Origin: Rotaria socialis
Lineage: Eukaryota > Rotifera > Eurotatoria > Philodinida > Philodinidae
Reading direction: 5' to 3'
Assembly: GCA_905331475.1 (NCBI GenBank)
Contig: CAJNYU010001856.1
Location: 1-64,000 of the forward strand
Length of the DNA stretch: 64,000 nucleotides
Below, one piece after another: positions 40,354-53,121 of the stretch; within the stretch, counting starts at the first letter, position 1, and every line of letters begins with the position of its first letter. The position numbers and the translations under genes are program-made. The notes under the pieces were generated by a model, which was given only the letters and a program-made list of their open reading frames with translations, had not been told where the DNA came from and searched no databases.

Positions 40354-42154
40354 TAACCCTATAGAAACTATTCGAAAAAGAGTGAAGTCTGTTGTAGCAA
40401 TTGCAGGTCTTCGTGTACTGAATTAAGCGCATAAAGTATCAGTTGCTTGTGAAAATTCATAGTTCGCTAGACGACTATACGCAATACCTGCAGCGTTGAT
40501 TTAAAGGTCATTGTATTAGTTTGGGATTTTCGTACCATGAGCGACATCTTACGTAGAAATACTCAATCAAATATTTTTTCTCTATCTGTAGTCGATTTAA
40601 ATAGTCAGCAGATGTAATCAAATTGATTGAGAGATCATAGAAAGTTTCTTTTTTTTAAATTAGCGCTCTCTGTTCTATACATATAACTGTTCGACAGCCA
40701 CAACAGATATACCATTGGGAGCAGTTGATCAACTTATGATGTGCACATAGATGTGTGTATATATTTTCCGTCTATAACATGTCCTACGGCTTCTATAAGC
40801 AACGTTGGCAGAGTTATACTAACAGTTGAAGATGTTATCATTATAATTTATGTAGTCAATAGCTTGAAATAACGTAATAGCTGTCTATAATATAAAGTTA
40901 TCGTTTAATGAGTGTTCTTATGAACTGACAATTCGAGTATCGGTTTCTATCGAAAAAGAAAAATTTCTTCTATAAAAACATTTTATCGTTTTGATACACC
41001 AAAAAAAAACAAATTAGAGTCTACTGTTGCATAAACAACTATGGCATTTTTTTGTTTATAAATAGTTTTTCGCTCGTGCCATTTTTGTCCTGTTAGAAGA
41101 AAAACAGCGCATAGAAAATGGTCATAACTATATATATATAATCTTATTTTTGTTACATCCGAATAATGGAATTCATCAAATATGAATATACAAACGATAC
41201 AAAAACCAGTGAAACATATTATCTTGCATTAAAAAACATATATTCCGTCTAAGTAGTATAGATTTTTCCGTTTAACAGCGTATAGTCATGAGCACATGCG
41301 TTACATGTAAATAATTATCGATTGGTTTTTCTTTTTGTTCTTCTAACAATACTCATTATAATATTTCTTTGTTTTTTAATATTGTCTTTGATTTTTCTCT
41401 TTCATCGTATATCACTTGAACTCGAGCAAGCAATCGACTGACGACATAAGCATCACTATGCGCGCCGAATTGTGCTAAAAGGCAGGCAATGGCTAAACAG
41501 AAGAAAAAAAAATAAGGAATGAAAACAGAAAACTATAGATGTGCATAAGATTTTCTTCCTTTACTCTCTTTTATCGTTCTGTTCGGGGAGAGTCTTTCAG
41601 GCCGCAGCACAAGAAAGAAATGGCAACGTGTGCTGAGCCGTCCGAAGAAATTTCAACAAGCTACAGTAACCCATCGTGTCGCGCCTCGTATTAGTTTTTT
41701 GTTTGACACATACATTCATTCATTTTCTTATGAATTCATAAAAGCGAAAAACTAATCGTAGACATAGATAAAAATCCATTTGAGAATGTTAGAAAATGAC
41801 TTTATATAAATAGATCTTTTTTATCAAGATGCGTGGTGATTTTGCGAAAATATATCTTCTCATTCTCTATCAACGAGTTTATTTCATCATTTTGTTTTCG
41901 TCACTATCTTTGTCATAATGCAAAATTTTTTTCCTCCCTTTCTCTACAGCAAGAGTCCAATTCCAATTCCAATCGCAATACGCTCTCTTGCATCTTCGCT
42001 TACATATATATATATATGTGCAATCACGCTCACCTCATTTTTACGTTTGTCAATAGACATCCACTGTTGCAATAGAAAGAAAACATTTATATAAATCGTT
42101 CGGTTTTTTTTCTTCATATAAGAACTGTTGATAATCTTATTCTAATCGCACAAA
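40354..42154. other. Upstream region of NDRG
   Basis: Promoter region or first intron of NDRG, depending on the start used. Short AT tracts (about 41130 and 42003) but no other gene. Confidence 0.5.
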
Positions 42155-45100
42155 ATGGATGATACTGAACGTGCAGGATTACTTGAAAAGCTTTCAAATG
42201 TTCAACAAATTCAAGTGAGTTGCTTCCGTATAATTGCAAGGTTTCACTTTTCATAAAACAGCACGATACAAACTAGAAACACCAATAGACGTTTATTTTC
42301 GTTTTAAGTAAATATTTTCAACGATAAACATATACATATGTGTAGCATTATAAATTCTATTTATACAACGAAAATTTTGTAGTGTACTGTATGTGAAAAA
42401 GAAAAAAATGGCATACGATATTCTGAAAATGTCAATGACAGATCATTTATCACTTAATATGTCTTTGAAAGTCATAAGTGTCATGAATAATTGTTAAAAA
42501 ATCGCTCGGCATGTTTTTATTATTTGAAAAAAAAAGAATTCTCCTTCTTGTACAATATTTTTTTTCGTTGCTACACACACACACACACCTACCTTATGTT
42601 TATCTATATACTCCTAATAAAAATAATAAAGGTCATCATTAAGTGTAGAAAAGATAAAAACGAGACTTTCACCTTCTCAAGTTGTTTTCTCCGACAAACT
42701 GAGCAATCAAATGAATTCTATTGAGATTGCTTGCTCCTAAACATCGATCGAAGAGTGTCAATTAAAATTTTTAATCAACGTAATAATTAGTAATACATCT
42801 ACTCATTTCATTTTAATCTTTATTTAGAAACATGTGGTTCGATCAAACAAACTTGGTCTTGACTATACAGTCTGGATTCAAGTATATTTTATTCTAATTT
42901 ATATTTAATAATCATGACATATGCATAATTTAGGATGACACTGGCAACACATCAAAGTGCTATGTAATGACATTACACGATCTTGGTTGTAGTCGTAAGA
43001 TGAACAGATAAATTTTTCTTCTATGAGAGCCACACTGTGTTTTTTGTTTTTGTTTACTTCTAGATTCAGTTTTTACGGAATTTATTTCTCAACCAGAAAT
43101 ACGTCCTCTGTAAATAATCATAGAAATATCTAGAGAATTTTTCTATTATTTTGTTTTTCTTTAGGAAACAACGAATTGTTTGGGTACATGTTGATTTTCC
43201 CGGTCAAGAGGATGGTGCCAGTATTTTAAATATCGAGTAAGATTTTGTGTTTTAGTTTTAAATATGAAGTAATTTTTTCTTCGTAGAAAATATCCCAGCT
43301 TGGACGATGTTGCAAGTGAACTAATCAATGTTCTCGACCAATTAAATATTCCACAAACGGTCATATTCGGTGAAGGTGCTGGAGCTAATATAGGATGTCG
43401 TTTTGCTATCGAAAATCCATCACGTGTTCATGGTCTTGTACTTGTTCATCCAACGGGTACAACCGCTGGTTTCATGGAAATGATGAAAGATAAACTTAAT
43501 AATTGGAAACTAATCAATAAAGGAATGAATCCTGATGCCGAAGCTTATCTTATATGGCATCGATTTGGTCGCGTACGTTTACTATTAATCTTTATTTTGT
43601 AATTATTTATAACGATTTTTTTTCTTTTTCTTCTAGGATGCTGCAAAGGTATTTAGATTTTTTGTTGCGTGTTGTTTTTAACAATTTAATGATGATCCGA
43701 AGAAGAAGTATTTTATATGAAAATCTCATTTCACAACTGTTAGATACAAAAGATCTTAGAGATCAATAGATAATGATTACTCATTTCGAGTCTGGAACAC
43801 AATATATTTTCTAAAATTTCTATTTGAAATTTAAACCGTCAGATAAATTAGATCAAATCGTTAATGCATATACAAATCATATAGAATTACTTGTTGTGAA
43901 TGTCACTGTAATAGGATTTGAATAGCTGATAAAAAAAAGCATCGAAAAGAAAAAGAAAAAGAAAAAGAAAAAGAAAAAGAAAAAGAAAAACATGAATGTC
44001 TAGAGAGATATGCGTGCCAATGGTTTTGTTTTACTCCCAGTCGAGGAAGAAAAACAATATCCGAAATTCTGCTTGATTATTATTTAGTCGGTGAATACTG
44101 GATATTCTATTCTAGTCGTATAAGTGATAAAGAGCACTAGTAAAATGTTATTTTTCAATATTTTACCTCGGTATGCTAATAGCTCGCAAGATAAAAATTA
44201 CAATGGCATCCATTTCTTCAGGGATTTTTGAAATCGTCTTAAGTTTTTATTAAAAATTATAAAAATAAAGAACATGCGACAGATGGCCCAAGACCTTTCA
44301 TTAGGCTAATGAGATGCAACATTATCGATAAAGTTGCCAAGGGCAACTATAGTTCTATTACCTGGTTACTTTTCTTTGAATGGAAAGATCAGAAAAAGTA
44401 TAAATTCTCTAAAAATAATATATTGTCAAACTCTAGAGAGAAATGATTTTCGAATGTTTTACACTAGAGCTTCGGTAGAAAGACATTAATCATAAGATTT
44501 TGTGACATTCCATACAGTGTAAAAAAAATTTTAAAGTATAATTATTGAATGAATTGAACTCTGTGCACTTGTTTTTCTTCATCACAATGCAGAGTTATTG
44601 AGTAAAATGGCGGTGAAAAGTTGTGCGAAGGGATATATATATATATATATACATATCATAAAATGACCTTATTGTGATTAATAATAAGAGCAACAAAAGA
44701 GCTGTCTTTTACATTTTGATTTCCGCAGGGATTGTGTCTACAATTTTATGCATGAATGATATTTGATATTTATATTTTAAGTATAAAAACATAAATTTTT
44801 GTTTTGTATTACATTAGGGCTATATTGATTCGCAAGTGCTTGAGGCCAATATTCGTGAATTTTCTGAAAAACTTTATCAGAAACGAACACCAAAGAATTT
44901 AGCTCTTTTTCTGGATGCTTTTCTTAAGTAAGTGCCTATAAGTTTAAAATAGATTTGCAACACGATTTTTCTTTTCAAAAATCAATAGCCGAACCAATCT
45001 TGTTGATAAACTGGATAAATTGACGTAAGTTTTTTTAAACGAAAAGATAAATCTAATTCTTTTTTCTTTAAATTTTATTTTAACTAGTGTCGATTGCCTC

Positions 45101-45568
45101 GTTGCTGTTGGAAAGAAAAGTTCTGTATTACATACAACAGAGAAGTTCTATGAAAGATTACGTACGTCACGTGATAATCCACAAAAAATGGTCAATTCGC
45201 CACTGCTAATTGCTGACGATGTTGGAGATATACTTGGCGAAGCAGTAAGATAATCAAATCGAACACTATAAAGTTCACATATATATCATTTTTTCAGCCC
45301 GATGTTTTGGCTAAGTCAATGCAATTCTTTTTACAAGGAATTGGCTTAAGTATGAATGCAATTTATATTTGCGGTTGACATTTGTTAAAATTTTTCTTTT
45401 TATTGTTTAGTATCCGGTTTACCATTGGAAGCCGGCTTGGCTGGTTTAGGACGTTTATCACGTTCTATGTCAATGGAAAACGCTGATCGTCCCAGACGCG
45501 GCTCTGGCGCACATGGACCATCACCTGGTACATCTTCACCGCCACTTGCCGGTTCACCGCCGAAATAA
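42155..45568 (+). CDS. NDRG: NDRG family protein (alpha/beta-hydrolase fold, non-catalytic)
   Basis: NDRG proteins have an alpha/beta-hydrolase fold without a working triad and act in stress response, differentiation and vesicle traffic in the cytosol. Twelve exons: 42155-42214, 42828-42881, 42934-42994, 43064-43109, 43165-43236, 43287-43572, 43637-43648, 44818-44927, 44989-45024, 45088-45244, 45298-45349, 45411-45568, giving 367 residues. Family marks: VMTLHDLG near the start, IVWVHVDFPGQEDGA, PSLDDVASELINVLDQL, FGEGAGANIGCRFA at the nucleophile-elbow position (Gly instead of a catalytic Ser), VHGLVLVHPTG. The C-terminal tail is Ser/Arg/Pro-rich (LGRLSRSMSMENADRPRRGS), as in vertebrate NDRGs where it is phosphorylated. 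Exon 7 is only 12 bp (DAAK) and in phase; it may be skipped. The intron after it is 1.17 kb and holds simple repeats. Confidence 0.93.
42571..42588. repeat. (CA)n microsatellite
   Basis: Nine CA units in the first NDRG intron. Confidence 0.85.
43649..44817 (+). other. Long NDRG intron with simple repeats
   Basis: 1169 bp. Contains an (AGAAAA)n run at 43944-43990 and a TA run at about 44634-44651. No gene recognised. Confidence 0.7.
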
Positions 45569-48500
45569 TTATTATTCATATTCCTAACATATATGTTCCT
45601 TCTTTTATTTTTCTTCTCGGTACAGTATTCAAATATAGAATGAGATTTTTTTCTTTTCTTTTGTCTTGTGGGTAGTCTATGACTTTATTTGTTCGCCTAT
45701 GTCAAATGAGTTCATGTGATTATGTTCGATTCAAATTGAATGACATAATGTTTGTCTTATATTATACTGTTTGTTTTTTCGTCCTATTCACTAGGAAAAA
45801 AATCGAGAAAGTTAAAGCAATGCTTCGGTACACTACTTTTAGACTTTAGAAATAAAAATTCTTTTTTTTGTTTTTATTTAATTAGGCGATTGGCGATCAC
45901 CGCTAAGCATAGTTTTGTTCAGAAATGAATCTTTGCTTCGGATAAAATTCCTGTTTGCTCGATAGGTATTGAAATAGAGTTTTTGTTTTTGCAAGTAAAA
46001 TCGTGATATACAATGTTACTGGAAATAGATAGATAATGATAGAAGATTCACTTGAGCATGGCCATTCACATTCGCTCAAGGAGTAAATAAGTGATTTAAA
46101 TCAGTGCACAATGTTGCTTAAATAATCTCAAGAACATAGTTAAACGAAAAGGTGAGCCACTTGTTGATGTCCTTCACTAGCAAAAACTATTTATTAGAAT
46201 TAACATAGAATTTTGAAAAATGCGATTTTTCCAGCCATTGCATATAAGTCAATGTCATCGTTTATTTACAATTAGAGCTTAATAGACATGCAAACAAAAG
46301 CTTCATGGAGTGCTACTCAGAAAGTGTTCAGCTTTCTAATGTGCCTTTGATTTTCAAACCGCAAAATTTTGCCTAGGAATCTTGATAGACAAGTGAAATA
46401 TCTATCAATCAAGCACATATCTCATTACCGATGTTGTGGAAGTATCATTCTGCTGCACAGAATATCATATTGCTTTTTTTTCTGATATAAACATTGATTA
46501 GCAGATGATTGATGTTCGGAGTATGATGATTCCTGTACATATATATGTTTAAAAAATGCATGCGGATTATGATCGTTAGAGATGTAATGATCAAAACAGA
46601 TGCGAAAACGACATGTCTGGCGCAAGTGTCTATTGAAAGTGACATTGAGAAATCACCTTCTCAATCAAAATATATCTACAATTGGTTCATAAAAAAGAAT
46701 TAAATTTCGTTGTATTACATATTTGTTTTTTGTCGAACTATTTCTTTAGGACACGTGCGCGTGAATTTATAGAAAAATAGTTGTGACTATTTTCCTCTCC
46801 GAATGGAAATCCATCCTTTTGCCGATTTGATAATTTCTCTCAAGCGTAAACATCAGTTGAAGAATGTAGTACGAAAAACAAGAGGCTATCAAGATCGTAA
46901 TCGAGCATTAGGATTCCATTCATTGACCATAAATTTATAAATATCATGCAACGAGGGCACGCATCAGCTGTACATAGTTGCACTGATCTTGTACCGAAAT
47001 GTCATCAAGTCATTGAGGTAAATTCAAAATGAAACGATGAATTTTCTATTATTGAAGAATAATCGTTTAATGATTATAGCATACATTCGACTAATTGCAT
47101 AGATATCATGTAGATATTTAATTACTTTGTAACCTATTAAATTCTGTTTGCAATTGCAATATTGACGTATTTCGATATGCAAATAACTACTTTCTATTTC
47201 CATCAATTTAAGCATCGTAGCAATTAAAAAAATATGCCTTAAAAACGTTTTAAAAAACACTCATATGAAAAATGTGAAATTGTTAGAATATGTTTAATCT
47301 GTGAATTTTAGTTGAATGTTCAACATCTGTCGATATTTTACATCATGCTGCGCTATTTGAGTCATATCCCGTCCTTTCTTGGCACTACACTCGTTCAAAA
47401 GTGTTCATTATGAAACATGACTTTCATGTAAGGATGAGTAATATAAGTCACAAGTTTGTATGCATCCAGTCACTCCACCATCTCTTCTTAGGTCATCATA
47501 ACCGAACCGTTGATGATCTGGTGCCGAGCGAGCCATTGTAGAGGGTGCATCACAGACATGGCATGGATCTTTACAACAACAAAGAACAGAACGCGCCGAA
47601 TATTTTTGATATACGATTACATCCCGAATATGAATAACGTCTCGTAATAATATCTTGAGTGCTTGCTCCGTATTGCATTTCTCGAGGATTGTGTTTAAAA
47701 AGAAATGAGAAAAACGACTGCATCTCAAAATAGATAGAATAAAACCGTCTTCATGTCATTATGAAAAGCGGTTGTATTTGTATATCAAGTTAGAACCTTA
47801 TAGAAATTGAACTAGAAAAGTTCTTTACTGTTTTTAACGAGGCTTGCTAAAAAAACAGTATCCGTGAACGGTTTCCTTGCCAATAAAAAGCTTAGACAAA
47901 TGCTGTGTCGTTGAAATAAAAGTCAGCGTTTATTAATTATAGAAAGTTAGAAATGTTAAATGTTTTTTATTGTCGAGTTATTTATAGACTACTTTGTGCA
48001 TCTGTTATCCGTACCGTCTATAACATATATAGAATGAAAGCAGCAAAAGGCCATAAATAAATTATAATTTAGCAATTTCTTTTATCAAAAAAAGAAGAAG
48101 AAAACTTTATTAGCTGCTTATTTTCTTTTTCTTTATCTTATTATGTCATAATAAATTTACTCAAAAGAATGTCGCAGCTTTTAACTAGCCAGAGAACCGT
48201 TATCATTAAATCTGGCGTACTATTTTTGAGTAGCGAAATTATTATAGAATACATCGTTACTTTTCAATTAGATTTCTTTTCTACATAACGAAAATATTTC
48301 CTGCAAGTTGAATTCAAATATCTACATTGAACGCCATAGATCAGTTCAGTGTTTTTGAAAAGTTTTAGAAAAGCGAATGGTTTAAAATGGACACTTCTAT
48401 ATTAAGAATCTTTTTTTTGTGTTTTTTCAGGAAGGGAATTTTTTATCACCGAAATGCAGAAAAACTTGAGCATATGTGCCATTTTTTTTGTTGTTGTTCT

Positions 48501-49000
48501 AGACTGAGCATAGTGTTGTCATCCTTCAGTGATGACGACAAACTTATATGCACATCTGAGACTAGTAGAGGGAGAGAAAAAGAAAGAAAATCTGAAAACG
48601 TGAGAGATAGGATAAACCCTTCAAGTTTTCTTACAGAAACAATAGCTCAAAGTAATGCGACAAATTGTGTCCGACGGATAGAGCGTTACACATAAAAAAG
48701 GAAGAACTCTCCTTCTGTTCTTTTTTGTTTGACTTCATTCTACTTTTTCTGATAGAAGGCAAAAAAAAACTTTTTGCCTGCTGCAATAGCTTCTAGAGCT
48801 GTTCTTCTTCTATTCTTTTCTTTAAAAAATAGAAAGGAAATATAACTCAAGCGCATTTGTCATTGTCGTGCATTTTGTTAGCATAAGCATGTGCCGTTGT
48901 TAATCATTCTAATTGCTCAAGACCAGATGTGCTGATCTTTTTATTTTTTATTTTTTACTTTTACGCATTACTTAGACATACGATCTTCAAGTTAGAAATT
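45569..49000. other. 3.4-kb intergenic region
   Basis: No gene recognised with confidence. An AATAAA at about 45849 could end the NDRG transcript. The least AT-biased stretch is 47400-47730, listed separately. Confidence 0.45.
47408..47728 (-). CDS. Possible small gene or exon, unrecognised
   Basis: An open frame of up to 106 residues whose middle (TEQALKILLRDVIHIRDVIV, then SARSVLCCCKDPCHVCDAPS) has protein-like composition and a Cys-rich patch, in the only GC-richer stretch of this gap. A splice-acceptor-like AG just before EKCNTEQ could mean it is one exon of a larger gene. No family recognised and no partner exon found. Confidence 0.25.
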   Translation of the reverse strand: MRCSRFSHFFLNTILEKCNTEQALKILLRDVIHIRDVIVYQKYSARSVLCCCKDPCHVCDAPSTMARSAPDHQRFGYDDLRRDGGVTGCIQTCDLYYSSLHESHVS

Positions 49001-50063
49001 ATGCACAGCGTGGTTCGTCGTTCGTCAAGGTAAGTGTAAAGAAAATTTATACTGAGTAAACATACAAAACAAAATTGTTGCCGATATATCCCAATAGTTT
49101 GAAATCAATCGATATGAGAGAGAAAAAAAACAAGATTATAATTCAATTACTTATTTAGTATAACATCATCATCAACAGTGGCTGACCCGTCGAAAGTAAC
49201 TGTGCGCATTGAAAGCGCATCAACAAACGATTTAAATGTTCAAGATGTTGTTACAACACCGTCGTCCGATGATGATGATGACGATGACGAATTACAACGA
49301 ACACAACAAAATATTAATGGTCGTTTTAATTATCGTATTTCATCAACAGCGAGTCGTCGACATGCGCCATCATTAGGAACTAATAATAGTTCATCGTCGC
49401 AACAAAAACGATCGAGTCGTTTAACTACTGATGTAAAAAGTTCAGTGTGTTTGCCACAAAGTAGACCCATAACTGCTGTTTCACTACCAGCTAAACCATC
49501 CGCCTACGACAACGAATGGGATCTTGATTCAGCGTGTACATTGGTATCATCGACTCAACGGCGTAATCCTTCTTGTCCATTGATATCACCAACAAATATT
49601 CGTGCTAAATCATCATCTCAAGCTATATTTACACATCATCAAGTTCCAACTGTATTCACAACTACATCCGAATGTCTCGGTAAAATATTGTTCAACTGAG
49701 TCGAATTCATTGAAAAGTATGATTTTCATTTAGGTCAAAATTTACGTTCACAACCACGTCGTGATATGCCTAGACGTGTGCAATCCTTAGCTAAATCTGC
49801 AACAATCGACGGCAATTCATCATCAACAAATAGTTCGATTGTTTTTCTTACAAATGAAATTCTTCTAGGTTCAATACGTGCTTTACAAAATGAAAGGCAG
49901 TTATGTAAATTATCAATTGATTATCTTATTGATGCAACAAATATGAGACCTGATGAATTAGCACGCAAGGCAAACGTTGGTGCTCGTCTTCAATGTCACT
50001 GTGGCCATACACATTCTCGTTGTACATTAACACTTGAATTCGATCAACCATTTATCCCGACGA

Positions 50064-50101
<38 letters not shown>

Positions 50102-50671
50102 ACAGCAACATCAACAACACTAGACTATAATAATTTAAATAGCAATAAAACTCGTGAATTAAATCGTATACAATTAGAACAACTATTTTCAGCTGTTAAT
50201 CATTTCATAAGTAAAGCTCAACAAGAAAGCACACGTATCCTTATCTATGGTTTTGAATTAACACCGACGTGCCCGTTAGCTGTTACTGCTATACAATATT
50301 TAATGTTAAACGATGAACAATTAACATTAATTGAAGCAACGCATCGAATAAATCGTTTATTTCCAGTTACACAATTGCAACATCCACGTTATCCAATAAT
50401 GGAAAAACGTTTTCAAGATTATTTAAAACAATTGGATAGAAAACAATTTCCGAAAATTTTCAATGCAAATGCTACAATTAGTGATTGCAGTAGTAGTGGA
50501 AATGAAAATCATCAATCATCACGTGATCTTTCATCGAATTCATCGGAAACAACAACTGCAAATAGTACACCGGTTACATCGTGGACAACGATTCCTATGT
50601 CTATTGTTAATAATAGTGATGCAAATTCACCTCAGCATATATTTGCTGCCCGTTCAGCATGGGACAATTAG
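49001..50671 (+). CDS. Dual-specificity phosphatase-like pseudophosphatase
   Basis: Three exons 49001-49029, 49159-49679, 49734-50671, giving 495 residues. The first exon encodes MHSVVRRSSR. Residues 10-200 are Ser/Thr/Asp-rich and disordered (seven Asp in a row near 40). From about residue 210 the order of elements follows dual-specificity phosphatases: FLTNEILLGSIRAL, LCKLSIDYLIDATN, a loop with CHCGHTHSRC and a Ser run coded by (TCA)n at 50067-50101, then LEQLFSAVNHFISKAQQEST, RILIYGFELTPTCPLAVTAI, EATHRINRLFP and FQDYLKQL. Where an active enzyme has HCxxGxxRS this one has YGFELTPTC. The nucleophilic Cys and the Arg are missing, so it should not hydrolyse phosphate. The role is probably binding of a phosphoprotein or partner. 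A Ser/Asn-rich tail follows. Assignment rests on pattern, not search. Confidence 0.72.
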
Positions 50672-50794
50672 GAGAAGAAGAAGACGAAGAAGAAAGAAAA
50701 AACAATATTTTCTGTATTGACAATTTTTCCTTGTTAATTAAAAAAACATCTATTTAAAATTATTATCTATTTTTTTCCGTGACATACACAATGA

Positions 50795-51612
50795 GTTAGA
50801 TGAATTTCGACTCACGGAATTTTCTGGCCGGAGTTTCGGACCAATTTTAGACAAATTCATCGAAACCTGAAAAAACCCTAATTTTCTAAAAATTAGTTTT
50901 TAGATTTTTTAGTGCTGAGCCGAGTGACGTAGTGCTGAAAACAGTGGTGCCGGTGTAGATCGAAATATATCGACTTTTTGAATCACGATTAGATAACAAT
51001 AGAATATGCAGAGAATAAAACTAATCAAGAACAAAATATTTAATTTGATCAATCTGATGGTGTATTTAAAGAGAAATTGAACGATTTCAGAGGAAGTTGT
51101 ATAAATACAATTCCGATGTCAATAAAGATAAAATTATTAATTATCGATAAACATCTTAGAACATCATTCTGAACAGTTGAATAAGTTCAAAAGGCAGGCA
51201 CGATCCATTTCAACAAGTACTAGTACACACTTGTGCACTTTCAACTTTAATATTGTGAATTTACGCCTCGCATTACATTCTGTAAGACATATTAATTGAA
51301 CAAGAGATGCCCTTGATTGTGAAATATTTAATCATAAGTTTGTGCACTCTTTTCCCTCAATTGAGATATAAACTTAATCATGCGAATAAAATTTTCTTAA
51401 GAAACCTCATTGAATCCGTAGTATATAAATAAACAGCTTAGAACGCTACGTCGCTGCGCTCGGCACTAACAAATCTAGAAACTAGTTTTTTGAAAATTAT
51501 TTTTTTTCAGGTTTCAATGAATTTGTCTAAAATTGGTCCCGAAAACCGGAGATTTTTCGAACCTGCCTGAAAGTCGGACCCGAAAATTTCGTGGGCCGAA
51601 ATTCCGGTCTCC
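50795..51612. mobile_element. Fold-back element, about 0.8 kb
   Basis: Long imperfect inverted repeat: the left arm contains GGACCAATTTTAGACAAATT (50838 on) and the right arm its complement (about 51520-51540). Both arms also share CGAAACCTGAAAAAA-like and TAGTTTTTAGA-like parts, and inner GCTGAGCCGAGTGACGTAG pairs with CTACGTCGCTGCGCTCGGC. There is no open frame. Outer borders are approximate because the ends are diverged; no target duplication found. Confidence 0.6.
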
Positions 51613-53113
51613 CTATACAATAACTCGTAGAAGGTATTTCTTATTGAAAACTATTTAGTCACGATGTACTTCAATTAAATCTTAACGCATTTTATGGACA
51701 TGTTCCAGACGTTAATAAAGAAAAATTACATCATTAAAATGGTGTACTAGAGACGAGAGATATTTTATAGTTGGTTATAGATGAAAAGAAGTTTTTCATA
51801 TCGTATTTCTTAATGGAAAATTGAGTCGAGACTGAAAGAATCTTCATCTCATAGAGACTTTTCATAGCAAGTCAATGAATTTGAATAGGTATTCAATTAG
51901 TATGATTGAATAACGTCATTGTCAAACACGATCTATATTGGTTTCTTGTCTATAATGGATTTCAACAGTTGTCAAAAGTGTAAAACTCTGCCGCTTTGAC
52001 GGTTTGAGGTATTTTTATTTTTTTAAACAAAAAGAGTATTTAACTACGGTTTTCTTTTTAATCGCGATAATGACTAGAAAACTACATGTTAAATTTGACA
52101 CGATGCATTCATTATTTATTAAGTAAAAGTGATAAAAAAAGAAATTTTTACCACCGCCAAAGCTTTTCACCGACGAATAACATGTAGTATGGAAGTCTAT
52201 TAGAAAAGATCGTTTCGTACAAATATATACGAATGAAAAATGAGTTATCTCACCTGAAATTTTTCTATAAGAATTTACAAATGAATTGCATTCAAATCAG
52301 TTTGCATCGCAAAAAAGTCATATTTCCACCAAGATTAGTTAGTCTATTGAGGTATAATATAATTATCAAGATTAATTAAAAAGAAACGGTTCGTAGAATA
52401 TCTATCAGATGAATACAATAGAATCATCATTCTTATGACCAATGGGTAGGCCTTAATAAACGTATTTTCACTGTATGAGCTTTCTATTATCAATAACCTG
52501 AAAGTCTGCCTGGATGAATATGATATTTTAAACATATATTCTATGTTAGTACTTAGCTAAAAGAAGAATAGAACTTACATTCATACATGATACGCATTCG
52601 AAAAATGAGATATTTCCTGTAATCAAAGCTTTCGATGTAATTAATATTCTTCATAAAAGAAATTTAATTCAAGACCCTCTAGTGTAAGTACTGTCATGTA
52701 TTCATTTATTGCTTATGTTCTCAAATGAATATTTCCATGTAAAACAGACACGATAACCATAATATTGTCTACAGGAAAAAATTATTTCTTAATCATCTTA
52801 TAATTCTTCGTATAGCTAATATAGGCTCAGAGAAAGATCGCTCTCACCAAATCGATTCTCTTTCTTGTACACAATACAAACAGGTAGATGCATAAATCCA
52901 CAAAAAATTGATATCTCCTTCTGAAAACAGAGTTTTCTAGGTTGATGCTCTTAATATGTAAACTAAACACGAGTTTTCTGTTCAGGGCAACAACACTCTT
53001 CAAGCAATTGACTTGATTGAGACAGAGAGAGAGAGAGAAGAAAACAAAGCAAAGTCAAAGTGACTTTGCCATTGACCACGTTTAGGACTTATACTTCAAC
53101 GTTGAGTAGTAAT
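51613..53113. other. Intergenic, nothing recognised
   Basis: AT-rich; a GA run at 53024-53038. No gene supported. Confidence 0.5.
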
Positions 53114-53121
53114 GTAAAATA

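Noticed and set aside
44634-44651. TA run as a promoter TATA box
   Set aside because: It lies within an NDRG intron and is a plain dinucleotide run.
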